A stretch of DNA of 64,000 nucleotides, taken from the NCBI RefSeq assembly GCF_012273895.1, contig NC_052106.1, forward strand, positions 7,998,001 through 8,062,000, in the 5' to 3' direction. The notes beneath the pieces were generated by a model. The model saw nothing but the letters and a program-made list of their open reading frames with translations, was not told the origin of the DNA and made no database searches. Below are positions 46,208 through 59,558 of the stretch, one piece after another (the stretch's first letter is position 1; every line of letters starts with the position of its first letter). This DNA comes from Zerene cesonia (lineage: Eukaryota; Arthropoda; Insecta; Lepidoptera; Pieridae). A program made the position numbers and the translations under genes.

Positions 46208-48860
46208 CAACGCTACAATTCTAAATTAATTAATATATACCTAAGCATCATTAGTTGCATAATCATGACCAATAATAGATTAATTGATTTTATCTTACGA
46301 GTGATTACATTTAATTGTACAAATTCAAATAAATTTGAAACACCAATATCATTAAGGTGACGAACGATTCCGAATAAGAGTTATATTAACATTCTAGACG
46401 AGTTTCGTTCGAATCGTTAAATTTATCTTTGTATATTTCGTAACTTGATGACTTATTTCATTGAAAGTTTCCCTTCTGTTTATTTAAGAATCGGTAAATC
46501 AAATTGCTAATGTGCAAAATTGTGTACTCTCTCGATTGTATGTAAATGGCATACTGAACTGTTATTAATGGAAAAATATATTAAATCAAGCGGTAAAGAG
46601 AAGAATATTTAATCCGGTGTAATCAAATTTATATAAAATGTAATGGAATTACTATTAAACAGTTTCCCTATAACACCATTGTATTACGTGTAGATAATTC
46701 ATGTAGCCATGCAAATAGATTAGATGCCTTATGGAACCTTTGTGTGACAGACGTCAAACGTTTATCGGAAACTAAGACCGGCTATTAATAAATTTATGGC
46801 ACTAGACATTTTAATACCTGTAAAATTGAACGCTAAACCTAAAAAAATATATAAAAAGTAGCCCCATTCTATCAGCATACAAATGGACGAAAATATGTTA
46901 AGAATATTGCTATGTTAACTCAGCATTGTTTGTCCATTACGTAAAAAAACATAAAACGTTTGTTTCACAAAGATTCCAATCCGTCAAGTATTTTATAATT
47001 ATCATTTAAAATGTGTATGATTCATTCATGTATTTCACATTATTGTTAGACCTAACTTACTTAGCTTACCTGTCTTCGTTTTAATTTAAACTATTTAAGT
47101 GGTATTGCTTTATTGGAACATTTAAATGGAATTTCTCATATACAGCTTGGAGGAATTATGTCGAAATTATGGCAGATTGCGTGGCCTCTGTTATTAGGGA
47201 CTCAAATGTCAAATTGGGGGGTTACTAAATGCATACCTCTTTGTAGACTAGATGGTGTAATATTGCTTTTCTTATATATTTATCTTATATATATTCTAAT
47301 GATTCCCGGACGTTCATTTTAATTTGACCCTTGACGGATATCTATAGATAGCTTCAAAGAAATGTCTAAAATACCTATTTATATTTCAGTAGATTTCCTT
47401 AATTGCTTTTAGAGTTTAGTAGTCGAATGTTACTACAATTAGATATACCTTACTGTACTATAACAGTCCATGATAACTTATATAAGTAGTTAAAGCATAT
47501 TTTCGAATTCTACAATAAGTTTTTACATTTATACACGAGATTGTTTAACCTAGTTTTCGATATAATCTTAAACACTGTTTAATTAAACTGACGATTATGT
47601 TGTGCGCTTAAACATCTGTTTATCTGTACTTTAAATTACGGCGACGTTTATTTTAATTTAATATATAATCTGGTGCGTTTATAGACTAATTTCTTTTCAG
47701 TTAATAAGGTAATATATGTAAATATTAATTAGTATTAGAATAATTTTATATTATCGTGTTACCTATTTTAGACACACATATCATCTGCACGTTACTTCTC
47801 AATGTTATTTTTATACGTGTACAATATAATTGATATTTAATATAAGCGGTAGATAGTTTGAAAAAAAAATATTCTAATCATTAACGATTTATTAAACCTG
47901 TCCATGTAGATATTGATTGAACGTGAAATTGTAAATGTAAGCCATTACAGACAGTTAGCGATACGAATCGTAACGAAAAATTTTATTTAAGTTATTAGTC
48001 GATAATATATGCACAAATTTATAAATTTCATTTATATACCGTAGTTTATAAGAATATAATGCTTATTAATACAGTATATTCCTATCAACCTATATAAATC
48101 AGAGTTGCTAACCCCATAAACGTATCAGCTACGCCCGTAGCCATTCTGCATATTAGCAATCTTACGTAGGCATTGTCTACGGGCTACGAGCTACGAGCTA
48201 CGAAATTGCTTTCGTAACTGTCTGAAAAGGCCTTTTCGCTTAAACTATGCAAGTAAATCTAATTATTTAATGATACAACACCTTCAGCTTTGGAAATTGG
48301 TTAGAAAATAGTTGTTTATAATCGTTTAATTTGATGCGTGTCAAATAATATTGCGGATTTGAAATTGAACTTTATTTTGTCTTATAATGGGTCAAATTAA
48401 ATTTGATGGAGAGATGGAGATTTAAATCCATATGTTTGGACTTAAATCGAAATATATAATGCTTTTATATATGCTTTTACATAGCAGCAAATAGTTTTAC
48501 ATCGAAAAAGATACAGTTATCTGAAGTAAGTTAGCATTTAGCATACGCCTATTTAAAATGCGACACAATCTGACACACAGAAATATAAGAAATAAACCTA
48601 AAAATAATCTCCATCTCTCTCTTCTATTATCCCCTCAAATCCGCAAAATTACTTGTCTACTACTACTTGTCCTTGTATTTCCCAATAAATTGATTGCCGT
48701 ATGTTTCCACGTACAAATTTTAATGTAAATGTTATAAAAACGCATTAAATGCAATAATTTATTGTAATCGTAGATAGCACGTGAATATTATTTATAAAAA
48801 TGTATGTAAATAAATGTAGTTATGTATTTTAGTGGAACATGTAACAAAAATTGGGTGAGT
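46208..48860 (+). other. Shaw 3' UTR and downstream DNA (first copy of duplicated block)
   Basis: AT-rich non-coding sequence after the stop codon. A candidate polyadenylation signal AATAAA lies at 46328-46333, about 120 bases past the stop; later ones cannot be excluded, so the UTR end is unknown. A small tandem repeat, GAGCTAC, occurs at about 48184-48201. The sequence runs straight into the N gap at 48861. Confidence 0.6.
46328..46333 (+). promoter_or_regulatory. Candidate polyadenylation signal for Shaw
   Basis: AATAAA about 120 bases after the stop codon, first canonical hexamer in the 3' flank. The second copy of the block has the same hexamer at 50604-50609. In DNA this AT-rich the motif can occur by chance. 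Confidence 0.4.
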
Positions 48861-49860
48861 NNNNNNNNNNNNNNNNNNNNNNNNNNNNNNNNNNNNNNNN
48901 NNNNNNNNNNNNNNNNNNNNNNNNNNNNNNNNNNNNNNNNNNNNNNNNNNNNNNNNNNNNNNNNNNNNNNNNNNNNNNNNNNNNNNNNNNNNNNNNNNNN
49001 NNNNNNNNNNNNNNNNNNNNNNNNNNNNNNNNNNNNNNNNNNNNNNNNNNNNNNNNNNNNNNNNNNNNNNNNNNNNNNNNNNNNNNNNNNNNNNNNNNNN
49101 NNNNNNNNNNNNNNNNNNNNNNNNNNNNNNNNNNNNNNNNNNNNNNNNNNNNNNNNNNNNNNNNNNNNNNNNNNNNNNNNNNNNNNNNNNNNNNNNNNNN
49201 NNNNNNNNNNNNNNNNNNNNNNNNNNNNNNNNNNNNNNNNNNNNNNNNNNNNNNNNNNNNNNNNNNNNNNNNNNNNNNNNNNNNNNNNNNNNNNNNNNNN
49301 NNNNNNNNNNNNNNNNNNNNNNNNNNNNNNNNNNNNNNNNNNNNNNNNNNNNNNNNNNNNNNNNNNNNNNNNNNNNNNNNNNNNNNNNNNNNNNNNNNNN
49401 NNNNNNNNNNNNNNNNNNNNNNNNNNNNNNNNNNNNNNNNNNNNNNNNNNNNNNNNNNNNNNNNNNNNNNNNNNNNNNNNNNNNNNNNNNNNNNNNNNNN
49501 NNNNNNNNNNNNNNNNNNNNNNNNNNNNNNNNNNNNNNNNNNNNNNNNNNNNNNNNNNNNNNNNNNNNNNNNNNNNNNNNNNNNNNNNNNNNNNNNNNNN
49601 NNNNNNNNNNNNNNNNNNNNNNNNNNNNNNNNNNNNNNNNNNNNNNNNNNNNNNNNNNNNNNNNNNNNNNNNNNNNNNNNNNNNNNNNNNNNNNNNNNNN
49701 NNNNNNNNNNNNNNNNNNNNNNNNNNNNNNNNNNNNNNNNNNNNNNNNNNNNNNNNNNNNNNNNNNNNNNNNNNNNNNNNNNNNNNNNNNNNNNNNNNNN
49801 NNNNNNNNNNNNNNNNNNNNNNNNNNNNNNNNNNNNNNNNNNNNNNNNNNNNNNNNNNNN
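48861..49860. other. Assembly gap, 1000 N
   Basis: Exactly 1000 undetermined bases, so a placeholder and not a measured distance. Open frames through it are meaningless. The same genomic sequence ends at its left edge and begins at its right edge. Confidence 0.99.
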
Positions 49861-52800
49861 ATACTAACACTTTTCCGCAACTAACACTGTCTATTGTCTT
49901 GCTTTTTATGTGAAAATTTCGTCTTTATAGCCGTTGTTCTTCTTTGTTCGATATCAAATTGTTTTTGTGTGAATCCTTTGTGTCGAGTTTGTTAAGTTTA
50001 GCTGTGGACCTTTTGACTTCATTACGAGCATGCTTTAAATGCCTAACTTTTCGTTCAGTACCGTAACGATTCTAATGTACCCAATAAGTCTTTACAGAAT
50101 TATGAAACATAACGTCTTCCACAGTCGCAAGCCTAATGCCAGGGATGGACATAGCTGTAGCCACGCGTTTGTCCCCAAGCCCCCGCGATATGAGCCCCGC
50201 TCTAGCGATAGCGATCCCAATGATGAAATCAGTCAATCTAGTACCAGCACAGTGCTTCGATAATATAGCTTATCACAGCGAAAAGTCTGAAGAGAAATCT
50301 AAAGAGGATTCCTCGAGACAAGAATCCATCGAGGAAGCTGATAAGAATGAATATAGCGATAAGAACGACGACAAATCAGATGTTAGGACTCCGTTATTAC
50401 GCGATCATAAAATCGAATCGCTCGATGAAACGAAATTAAGGGACACTAAAGTGGAGAAACGAAAATCGTCTGCCTCGACGTAACAACGCTACAATTCTAA
50501 ATTAATTAATATATACCTAAGCATCATTAGTTGCATAATCATGACCAATAATAGATTAATTGATTTTATCTTACGAGTGATTACATTTAATTGTACAAAT
50601 TCAAATAAATTTGAAACACCAATATCATTAAGGTGACGAACGATTCCGAATAAGAGTTATATTAACATTCTAGACGAGTTTCGTTCGAATCGTTAAATTT
50701 ATCTTTGTATATTTCGTAACTTGATGACTTATTTCATTGAAAGTTTCCCTTCTGTTTATTTAAGAATCGGTAAATCAAATTGCTAATGTGCAAAATTGTG
50801 TACTCTCTCGATTGTATGTAAATGGCATACTGGACTGTTATTAATGGAAAAATATATTAAATCAAGCGGTAAAGAGAAGAATATTTAATCCGGTGTAATC
50901 AAATTTATATAAAATGTAATGGAATTACTATTAAACAGTTTCCCTATAACACCATTGTATTACGTGTAGATAATTCATGTAGCCATGCAAATAGATTAGA
51001 TGCCTTATGGAACCTTTGTGTGACAGACGTCAAACGTTTATCGGAAACTAAGACCGGCTATTAATAAATTTATGGCACTAGACATTTTTATACCTGTGAA
51101 ATTGAACGCTAAACCTAAAAAAATATATAAAAAGTAGCCCCATTGTATCAGCATACAAATGGACGAAAATATGTAAAGAATATTGCTATGTTAACTCAGC
51201 ATTGTTTGTCCATTACGTAAAAAAACATAAAACGTTTGTTTCACAAAGATTCCAATCCGTCAAGTATTTTATAATTATCATTTAAAATGTGTATGATTCA
51301 TTCATGTATTTCACATTATTGTTAGACCTAACTTACCTAGCTTACCTGTCTTCGTTTTAATTTAAACTACTTAAGTGGTATTGCTTTATTGGAACATTTA
51401 AATGGAATTTCTCATATATAGCTTGGAGGAATTATGTCGAAATTATGGCAGATTGCGTGGCCTCTGTTATTAGGGACTCAAATGTCAAATTGGTGGGTTA
51501 CTAAATGCATACCTCTTTGTAGACTAGATGGTGTAATATTGCTTTTCTTATATATTTATCTTATATATATTCCATGTATTCCCGGGCGTTCATTTTAGTT
51601 TGACCCTTGACGGATATCTATAGATAGCTTCAAAGAAATGTCTAAAATACCTATTTATATTTCAGTAGATTTCCTTAATTGCTTTTAGAGTTTAGTAGTC
51701 GAATGTTACTACAATTAGTATACCTTACTGTACTATAACAGTCCATGATAACTTATATAAGTAGTTAAAGCATATTTTCGAATTCTACAATAAGTTTTTA
51801 CATTTATACACGAGATTGTTTAACCTAGTTTTCGATATAATCTTAAACACTGTTTAATTAAACGGACGATTATGTTGTGCGCTTAAACATCTGTTTATCT
51901 GTACTTCAAATTACGGCGACGTTTATTTTAATTTAATATATAATCTGGTGCGTTTATAGACTCATTTCTTTTCAGTTAATAAGGTAATATATGTAAATAT
52001 TAATTAGTATTAGAATAATTTTATATTATCGTGTTACCTATTTTAGACACACATATCATCTGCACGTTACTTCTCAATGTTATTTTTATACGTGTACAAT
52101 ATAATTGATATTTAATATAAGTGGTAGATAGTTTGAAAAAAAAAATATTCTAATCATTAACGATTTATTAAACCTGTCCATGTAGATATTGATTGAACGT
52201 GAAATTGTAAATGTAAGCCATTACAGACAGTTAGCGATGCGAATCGTAACGAAAAATTTTATTTAAGTTATTAGTCGATAATATATGCACAAATTTATAA
52301 ATTTCATTTATATACCGTAGTTTATAAGAATATAAACCTTATTAATACAGTATATTCCTATCAACCTATATAAATCAGAGTTGCTAACCCCATAAACGTA
52401 TCAGCTACGCCCGTAGCCATTCTGCATATTAGCAATCTTACGTAGGCATTGTCTACGGGCTACGAGCTACGAGCTACGAAATTGCTTTCGTAACTGTCTG
52501 AAAAGGCCTTTTCGCTTAAACTATGCAAGTAAATCTAATTATTTAATGATACAACACCTTCAGCTTTGGAAATTGGTTAGGAAATAGTTGTTTATAATCG
52601 TTTAATTTGATGCGTGTCAAATAATATTGCGGATTTGAAATAGAACTTTATTTTGTCTTATAATGGGTCAAATTAAATTTGATGGAGAGATGGAGATTTA
52701 AATCCATATGTTTGGACTTAAATCGAAATATATAATGCTTTTATATATGCTTTTACATAGCAGCAAATAGTTTTACATCGAAAAAGATACAGTTATCTGA

Positions 52801-53169
52801 AGTAAGTTAGCATTTAGCATACGCCTATTTAAAATGCGACACAATCGCACACCCAGAAATTTAAGAAATAAACCTAAAAATAATCTCCAACGTCAAGAAT
52901 ATCAGCAGTAAACGCAACCTTAATACCGGTTTCTATTATCCCCTCAAATCCGCAAAATTACTGGTCTACTACTTCTTGTCCTTGTATTTCCCAATAAATT
53001 GATTGCCGTATGTTTCCACGTACAAATTTTAATGTAAATGTTATAAAAACGCATTAAATGCAATAATTTATCGTAATCGTAGATAGCACGTGAATATTAT
53101 TTATAAAAATGTATGTAAATAAATATAGTTATGTATTTTAGTGGAACATGTAACAATTATTGGGTGAGT
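49861..53169 (+). repeat. Duplicated block, copy 2 (right of gap), probable unmerged allele
   Basis: Begins exactly at the right edge of the gap and follows copy 1 to GGGTGAGT at about 53169, after which the sequence is unique. It is about 33 bases longer than copy 1, mostly from a block near 52889-52930. Divergence looks like allelic variation. Most simply, the two contig ends overlap and were not merged. Confidence 0.95.
50125..50483 (+). pseudogene. Shaw: Second copy of the Shaw terminal exon (probable assembly duplicate)
   Basis: The same 118-residue tail as at 45849-46207, with the same acceptor (CTTCCACAG) and stop. The translation is identical to the first copy. Because the whole surrounding block is repeated and bounded by the gap, this is best read as a duplicate representation of one exon, not a second gene or a mutually exclusive exon. 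It is called pseudogene only for want of a better type. Confidence 0.75.
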
Positions 53170-56100
53170 TATGACATGGGGTGATGGATTATAATCTGTA
53201 ATTTAATTTTTTTGTGTTATTTTTAAGCTAAATAAATCTGATGACGCTTCGTGGTTACTTTCTCTTGGAAAGTATTGTTGAGGCACTAAGAAAGAGTAAC
53301 AAATGATCTAAAGCATTAAATTTTTTCGTATTCACTTAATTTAATGAGAAATTACCCTTTTTCATATAAATCTAGCATATAATCAGTTCACTAACTACAA
53401 AAGAAATAAAACGTTCAAGTATTAACAAAACACAAGGATTATCAAAGCTCATTACAAAGCACCTACTATATAACCATCATTCAAAGGGACTTAGAAATGT
53501 TCCACAAGATAATAAAACACTTTAAGAGGTTCCGTGACAAATATTTTAAATCTCATAATCCCTTGTCAAGACTCGCCCTAATTCTGTGAAAAGCAAAGTA
53601 ATTTTAGTGAGAGTCTATAATCATTTTTTATTTCGTTAATTTCGTATATTATTTCGTTTCGTCGTATATTTAATGCTTATATAGGAATGTATTTAATTGC
53701 ATATGGTCTAATGCTCTCTTAACTAAAAAAGGTGGAAATTAAATCTATTTTTCTTATCATAACTGTCTTTCGTACTATCTTTCGTATCGGAATGAAACAC
53801 AGATTCCATAAATTTACGTAAAATACTAGTTATATGTAATTGCAATAGGAGTAAAGAGTAATTGCTCTCTATATCAAAGAAGTAATTCACAAAAATGACT
53901 AAATTACATACGATTTCCCAAATTATTTGAATCACAGTATCGGTTAAAGACATCAATTTTAAAAGGGGTCACTTCAATACAAATGTTAATCCATTAATTA
54001 ATGAAAGTACGTACATAACCAATATATGTAAGTTGTAAAAAGACAGCGTAAACTGCCCGACATAACGTTGGAATTTATCTTAAAATATGAATGAATGAAT
54101 CTCAATATCCCAACGATAAATAATTAAAACAACTCTATAGATTTCTCCAGACAAAGGACAAGTATTTTATAACATAATGCAATTAAATACATGTTTCTTA
54201 ATCACACGTAAATCGCGGACCAGTTATATACGTATTCGCTAAATTCTTAAGACAGTCGTCATATCATCGCAAACGTTTCTGCTGACCTCGATTCCAGAGC
54301 CCTGATAAATCGAGGGGTCCCGGGTGTTATTGGCATGATCATTGTAAAGGTCCTTGTCAATATAACCGAGCGAATAAATTGACTCAGTCATTTGCGTACT
54401 CATTTTCGTGATTGTTAACACTCAATAATTTAGTTGCTAGCTCTTTGTCTAGTTCAATGGCTATTTCTAAATATCAATTTCAAAATCCCTAAATATTGCA
54501 ACTTTGAGATTTTCAAAGAGGTCTAACTGTCTATCTTCTAAAGAGACATTTTTACAGAGGTTTAACTGTAAAGACAATAAACAGACAGTTCCTATCTCGT
54601 ATAAAATACTTCAATAAGCAGATATGAGTGTATTTACACCAAAAGTATGTCAAAATCGCATCTGAGATATCATAATAGAACTCCCAAAGCAATCAACACT
54701 ATTAACAAATTAGCGATAAAGCAAAACAGGCTCAATCTCGTTTGCAATACAGAATAAAATCCCTTGAATATCAAAGTCACCTTAGTAACAGAGAGTGCTG
54801 CGTACACTTGCTAAGTGTAGTTTTAAAGGAAACTTATAAATGTGAGACCATTAAAATACACGCGGCCGTAAACTTTGAGAATGCGTCCGAAGAATAAATG
54901 GACCTTATTTACGACCTTTGGTAATTGCCTTCCATCAGGTTAGCCCATTAAACTCTGTCTAGATATTCTTGAAGTACTGAAAGTAAAAAAAAGAAACGAA
55001 CGTTTTAGAATTATTAAGTTATTAGAAAATTATTTATGTAATAATACCATACAATTTAAGCTTAAAACTTCACATTATAAACGAATAATTTAAAGCAATT
55101 TGTTGTAATGATGACATTTGGCTTTCCACAGATCTATGTATATTTTGACCATAATACATTACAAACAATCTGCAGTAATCCAGTTTGAATATTTATATAT
55201 GATATCTCTGTCTGTGATATCCCTTTGTAAACCAAGCAAAAACCAGGTAAATACGTTCAAAATCATGTATCAATGTATATTACAAAAGAATTTCATTAAC
55301 ATTAAAACCGCATTTAACCAGTTTGTTCCAGTTCATTCCATAATAAAACGTTCGTTAACTCAATACAAGAGCCTTCTAATTTAAAATCTCGTTACGGTCC
55401 AGTTGACAAAGGCCTTTATAATCGAATAAGAAGCATCAACGATGTTGTAACGAAAATAAATCGAATTTTAAGTTATGCTATAACGGTTCCAGTATAGCAT
55501 GCTTAAAGTTGGGGAGCTGGCGTTGGTTATTAATGCAATATCTGATGACATTATTTACCAATTTTGTGCAGTCATAAATGCAGATGATTTTTTTTTTGTG
55601 AATAGAACGTAGCTCATATAATGTAAACGGTATGTCAACGACAGTTCAGTTAGATTACATTTATTAGACAGTTCAGATAGATAGATTTAGATTTATTGTT
55701 TTAAACGAGGTATAATGAGATCAACGATTTAAAACAATGTGAAATGCATATGTTTTTTTTAGTAGTTATATTAAGGTATTGTTTGTAAGAAAAATCCATA
55801 CATCGTCGCTTGTAGAGTATTTTTTAATAAATTTTTGATGTCACGCTAGCCCGAGCTAGTAAATATGTTATTATAGTTATAATTAGCCAATTATTTTATA
55901 AATACTTTAAAAATTGTGTTGCTAAGAAACTCATCGAAACTTTTTTGTATTCCATATTATATATGCACACTTAATCGATTTTATTGCCAGTAGATATAAT
56001 AATGTTCATCGATTATTTCAGTATTACGTTTTCAAGCTACTATTCAATATTTATACATATTACATTATTTAATGTGATACGTAATGTCACGTTTATGATC

Positions 56101-56330
56101 TTTATGTGCTATCTATGTAAAATATACGCGAGCTCCTAGACTACGATTCTGAAAGGCACAAGTTTAGGATAAGGCTTTCGATAAACAGGGCTTGTATCGT
56201 ATTGTATAGCATTCTATATACAACATAAATTATACATTTTGGAACAGTATGTGAGATTATTTGAATATTGTTCATTAAATATGTGAAAATAGTTGGGCGT
56301 TTTATTTTTCCTTCATCCTTATATATATAA
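53170..56330. other. Non-coding DNA downstream of the Shaw locus
   Basis: About 3.2 kb of AT-rich DNA with short frames (largest 88 codons at 55118-55384, no domain). No recognised repeat family or gene. Confidence 0.5.
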
Positions 56331-56331
56331 T

Positions 56332-56400
56332 GTTAAAACTGAGTAAAATGACGATTCAAAAGTGCTTCTATAAGAAGTCTATTTGAATAAATAAATGTAA
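56332..56400 (-). repeat. LINE-like 3' fragment, minus strand
   Basis: ATGACGATTCAAAAGTGCTT, TATAAGAAGTCTATTTGAAT and AAATAAATG are the reverse of the family at 813-905. Confidence 0.6.
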
Positions 56401-56685
56401 AAAACGTGTATTTAAATTATGTACATATTTACAATACCTGTATATATTATATTGTACCTTATAATTAGTATATTCTAAACTACCAGTCCACCCCGGCTTC
56501 GCCCGGGAATCAGATCTGCAGTTAATTCAATGTTTCTTTGTAATGATTTTAAATAATATGTTTCAATAATTGCACCTCCTAAAGATTGTCCTGAGTGACA
56601 TTTCGATTGTCAATAAACTTATATTTAAAGTAAAACAAAAAAGGCGCGCAACTCAACCGTTTAGTTGAGTTAATTTTAATTTATA

Positions 56686-56830
56686 CTAGATGCTCGACCC
56701 GGATCCGCCCGGAAATAAAAGTATCATATTACCCAAGTCAGCTCATACCCTGTCTGCATACCAAATTTCATACAAATCCGTTCAGCAGTTTCAGCGTGAT
56801 TGAACCTTCACATTTATAATATAAGTGTGA
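56686..56830 (-). mobile_element. Helitron-like family C, internally deleted, minus strand
   Basis: A|CTAGATGCTCGACCCGGATC, ACCCAAGTCAGCTCATACCC, CAGCAGTTTCAGCGTGATTG, then the start end TTATAATATAAGTGTGA. Confidence 0.75.
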
Positions 56831-56933
56831 TGACGAAAAAATAAATATTTATATTAGCTACTTTATTTAGTGTGTAAAATTGGGCATTTTTATGGCATAA
56901 AAGGAATAGATACATATGTTCAAAGAATAGATA

Positions 56934-57228
56934 TCCTACTAATATTATTAACCAGCTGCGCCCCGCGGTTTCACCCGCGTATGTCCGTATCCCGTAGGAA
57001 TATCGGGATAAAAAGTTGCAGAGCATTTATAATATTAGAGGATGCGAAAGTTTGTAACGATGTGTATGTGTGTGTTTGTTGCTCTATCACGCAAAAACTA
57101 CTGAACCGATTGCAATGAAATTTGGTACGTAGACAGCTGGACAACTGGAATAACATATAGGCAACTTTTTATCCCGATATTCCTACGGGATATGGACTTA
57201 CGCGGGTGAAACCGCGGGGCGCAGCTTG
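56934..57228 (+). mobile_element. Compound of two opposed Helitron-like family A copies
   Basis: TCCTACTAATATTAT at 56934, then a minus-oriented 3' part (CAGCTGCGCCCCGCGG to AAAAAGTTGC, about 56954-57020), a short remnant GCATTTATAATATTAGAGGA, then a plus-oriented copy to GCGCAGCTTG at 57228. The outer arms are long inverted repeats. Confidence 0.8.
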
Positions 57229-58234
57229 TAGATTCTATATTTGATTACAGGTTTAGAATGCATTATCGCCAGACGTTAAATTATATTCGGAGGCTCCACT
57301 ATCCATAACGCCACACTGTACGCAGTAAGATTTCGACTTAAACCACAGCTTATAACTTTATCGCTTGAAGGATAATTAAGAATGACTGTCCGATATTAGC
57401 ATGCTTTTTAATCATTACAATTAATATTTAGAGGTGTCTTTGCTATTTTTTCCCAAGGCGTCTCTAATGTACATGTGTAATAGCGTGTTTTATATAAATA
57501 ACATATTATAATCATTACATTCACGTAACATAGTCTTCAATTACAGAACTCTCACAATTAACTACCTGAAAAGCCTTGCTCTATTTACATTATATGTGGA
57601 TTTAAATAACACAACGTATATTATATTGCGTGTATTGTGTTCATTTAAACTCACCTGAACGGAATTAAATCTGTATTATTCATGTTGTATTATGTTTTGT
57701 TGGAAAAAAATGCAATTCATGCGTAAATACGGCGCTAACGAGTCAGCTTCTGAAAATAATTGAGGGCAGCTCAATACATGGTTCTGTATCATTGTTGATT
57801 AATGAAAACTATTCACATTCTGCGAACATCCAAATATGTTTGTGTGATACGCTCTTGAGTGGATGGATTTGGTTGAATTTGTTTAGTAATTTCAGGGCAA
57901 CTTGTAAATACTTTGATGTATTCAGTGAAATGTATTTTTATGCGACTTAAAAAAGGAAGTAGATTTTTAAATACTATCATTTATTTTTTTTTGTCGTTGT
58001 TGTTGTTAAATCACTGTTTATGAACCGATTTTGATGACGATTTTTTTATTAAGGCTGTAGTGGCACTATCACGATTGGGTACGACGGTTTCTTGTGTTTA
58101 TATTTTTTGTTTTAAAGTCTGATAGAATCGATCTAATGATGGAGTCGAAACACTGACAAGGAACTCGTTAACAATTTACATTGTAAATATTTTTGTCAAA
58201 AAATTTTTACACTTTGTTTTTTTTATGTCATAGC
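57229..58234. other. Non-coding DNA
   Basis: Nothing recognised except a weak AACCGACTTC-family trace near 57950-58050 (TGAACCGATTTTGATGACGA). Confidence 0.45.
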
Positions 58235-58410
58235 AGGCAGCTGAGCTGGTGGTTCGCCTGATGGTAAGCGATCACCACCGCCCATAAACATTCGCAAAGG
58301 TAGTACCTCTGTGAATGCGCTGCCCGCTTTTATGGGGTAAGGGAAAGGGAAAGGATTAACGACTGGAAAGAAGAAATGGACTAGGACGGGTGAGGAAAAG
58401 GAAACGGGCC
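58235..58410 (+). repeat. Dispersed repeat (GGTTCGCCTGATGGTAAGCG family)
   Basis: GAGCTGGTGGTTCGCCTGAT, GGTAAGCGATCACCACCGCC, CTCTGTGAATGCGCTGCCCG and CTTTTATGGGGTAAGGG. Most complete plus copy; relatives at 6540, 14340, 24413 and 31312. Confidence 0.7.
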
Positions 58411-59373
58411 TATAAACCGTAACACTATAATCCGTTTCTTCTCACAGCATCATAATGTTATCTTTCTTTGCGTTGAACAGTTATCGATATTCAGTTAATA
58501 ATAACAGACTCCAACTTGAAAAATAAAAACCTGTAATTTTAAACATAATTTCCTACTACAAAAACATAATTGTACCAAAATGATATATAATAAATGAAAA
58601 ATATTTAATTCCTTCAATTTTTATAATATATTCATTCGTTATTATTATATTATATATTCTAACATTGAATATATTTAATTTATCCTTCAAGCGTAAATTA
58701 TATCCACCATGTTAAGGCAAGATTATACCAAGATTCCCTCAGCTGTCTTATTGGAATTTTTCCCATTAACTCCTCGTAGCTTCGTTACTATTTTTACACC
58801 ATAATTTTCTTTAAGGGGACTTCATGTTCTTAAAGCGTTATAATAGCGAAAAACGTATTAAATGTTTCAGGGTATACGCTTATATGATGAAAACAGTTCA
58901 ATACATATAGAATTTTTAAGGGACATGATATACGGGCTACAAATAAAAAAATCTGAATGTTTATCCTCACAGGACAGGCATTGCCTAGTGCGGGATCCAA
59001 TGGATTCATGTTTGTATCTCAACATTTAACTTTAAGAACCTTAGGCCAGTGTGTGTTGTTTGTGATTCTTATATGTATCTCACAATAATATAGATTTTTT
59101 GTATTATTTTTAATTTTATTCTTCACATAACATACTAATTTAACAGTGCTTTATTATTTCAATACAAACAACAGGTTTATAATAAATCCCATATTTTTTC
59201 TTAGCATGCACACGTTATGCGTTAGCATGTGTGCGTACCGCCCTGTGTACCGACAGAGCCGACTGAGACCATTTATTCGCTGATTGTATAAATGTGTGAG
59301 TGCATTTCTGTCTCTTTCTCTCTGTGCACTATTGGATACAATTTAATAAAAATCATTTTTAAAATATATAGTA
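58411..59373. other. Non-coding DNA
   Basis: AT-rich; nothing recognised. Confidence 0.5.
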
Positions 59374-59558
59374 CTAGCTGCGCCCCGCGGTTTCACCCGC
59401 GTAAGTCCTTATCCCGTAGGAATATCGAGATAAAAAATAGATGTTGGCCGATTCTCAGACCTACCCAATATGCTTACCAAATTTCAGAGCAATCGGTCAA
59501 GCCGTTTCGGAGGAGTATGGCAACGAAAACTGTGACACGAGAATTTTATATATATAGA
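59374..59558 (-). mobile_element. Chimeric Helitron-like element: family A 3' end, family B 5' part, minus strand
   Basis: A|CTAGCTGCGCCCCGCGGTT to AATATCGAGATAAAAAA is family A; from ATAGATGTTGGCCGATTC to GAATTTTATATATATAGA|T it is family B. Both outer ends and A/T flanks are intact. Confidence 0.8.

Larger units (their letters stand above)
45585..48860 (+). repeat. Duplicated block, copy 1 (left of gap)
   Basis: Begins with ATACTAACACTTTTCCGC and ends exactly at the gap. It matches 49861-53169 at a starting offset of 4276 bases. Differences are scattered single bases and small indels plus one local replacement near 48610. It includes the Shaw terminal exon. Confidence 0.95.

Noticed and set aside
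48788..49913. Open frames of about 340-363 codons on both strands
   Set aside because: They run through the 1000-N gap and consist of unknown residues.
50039..50483. A second Shaw-like gene or mutually exclusive last exon
   Set aside because: The whole 3.3-kb surrounding block is repeated and bounded exactly by an assembly gap, which points to an unmerged overlap.
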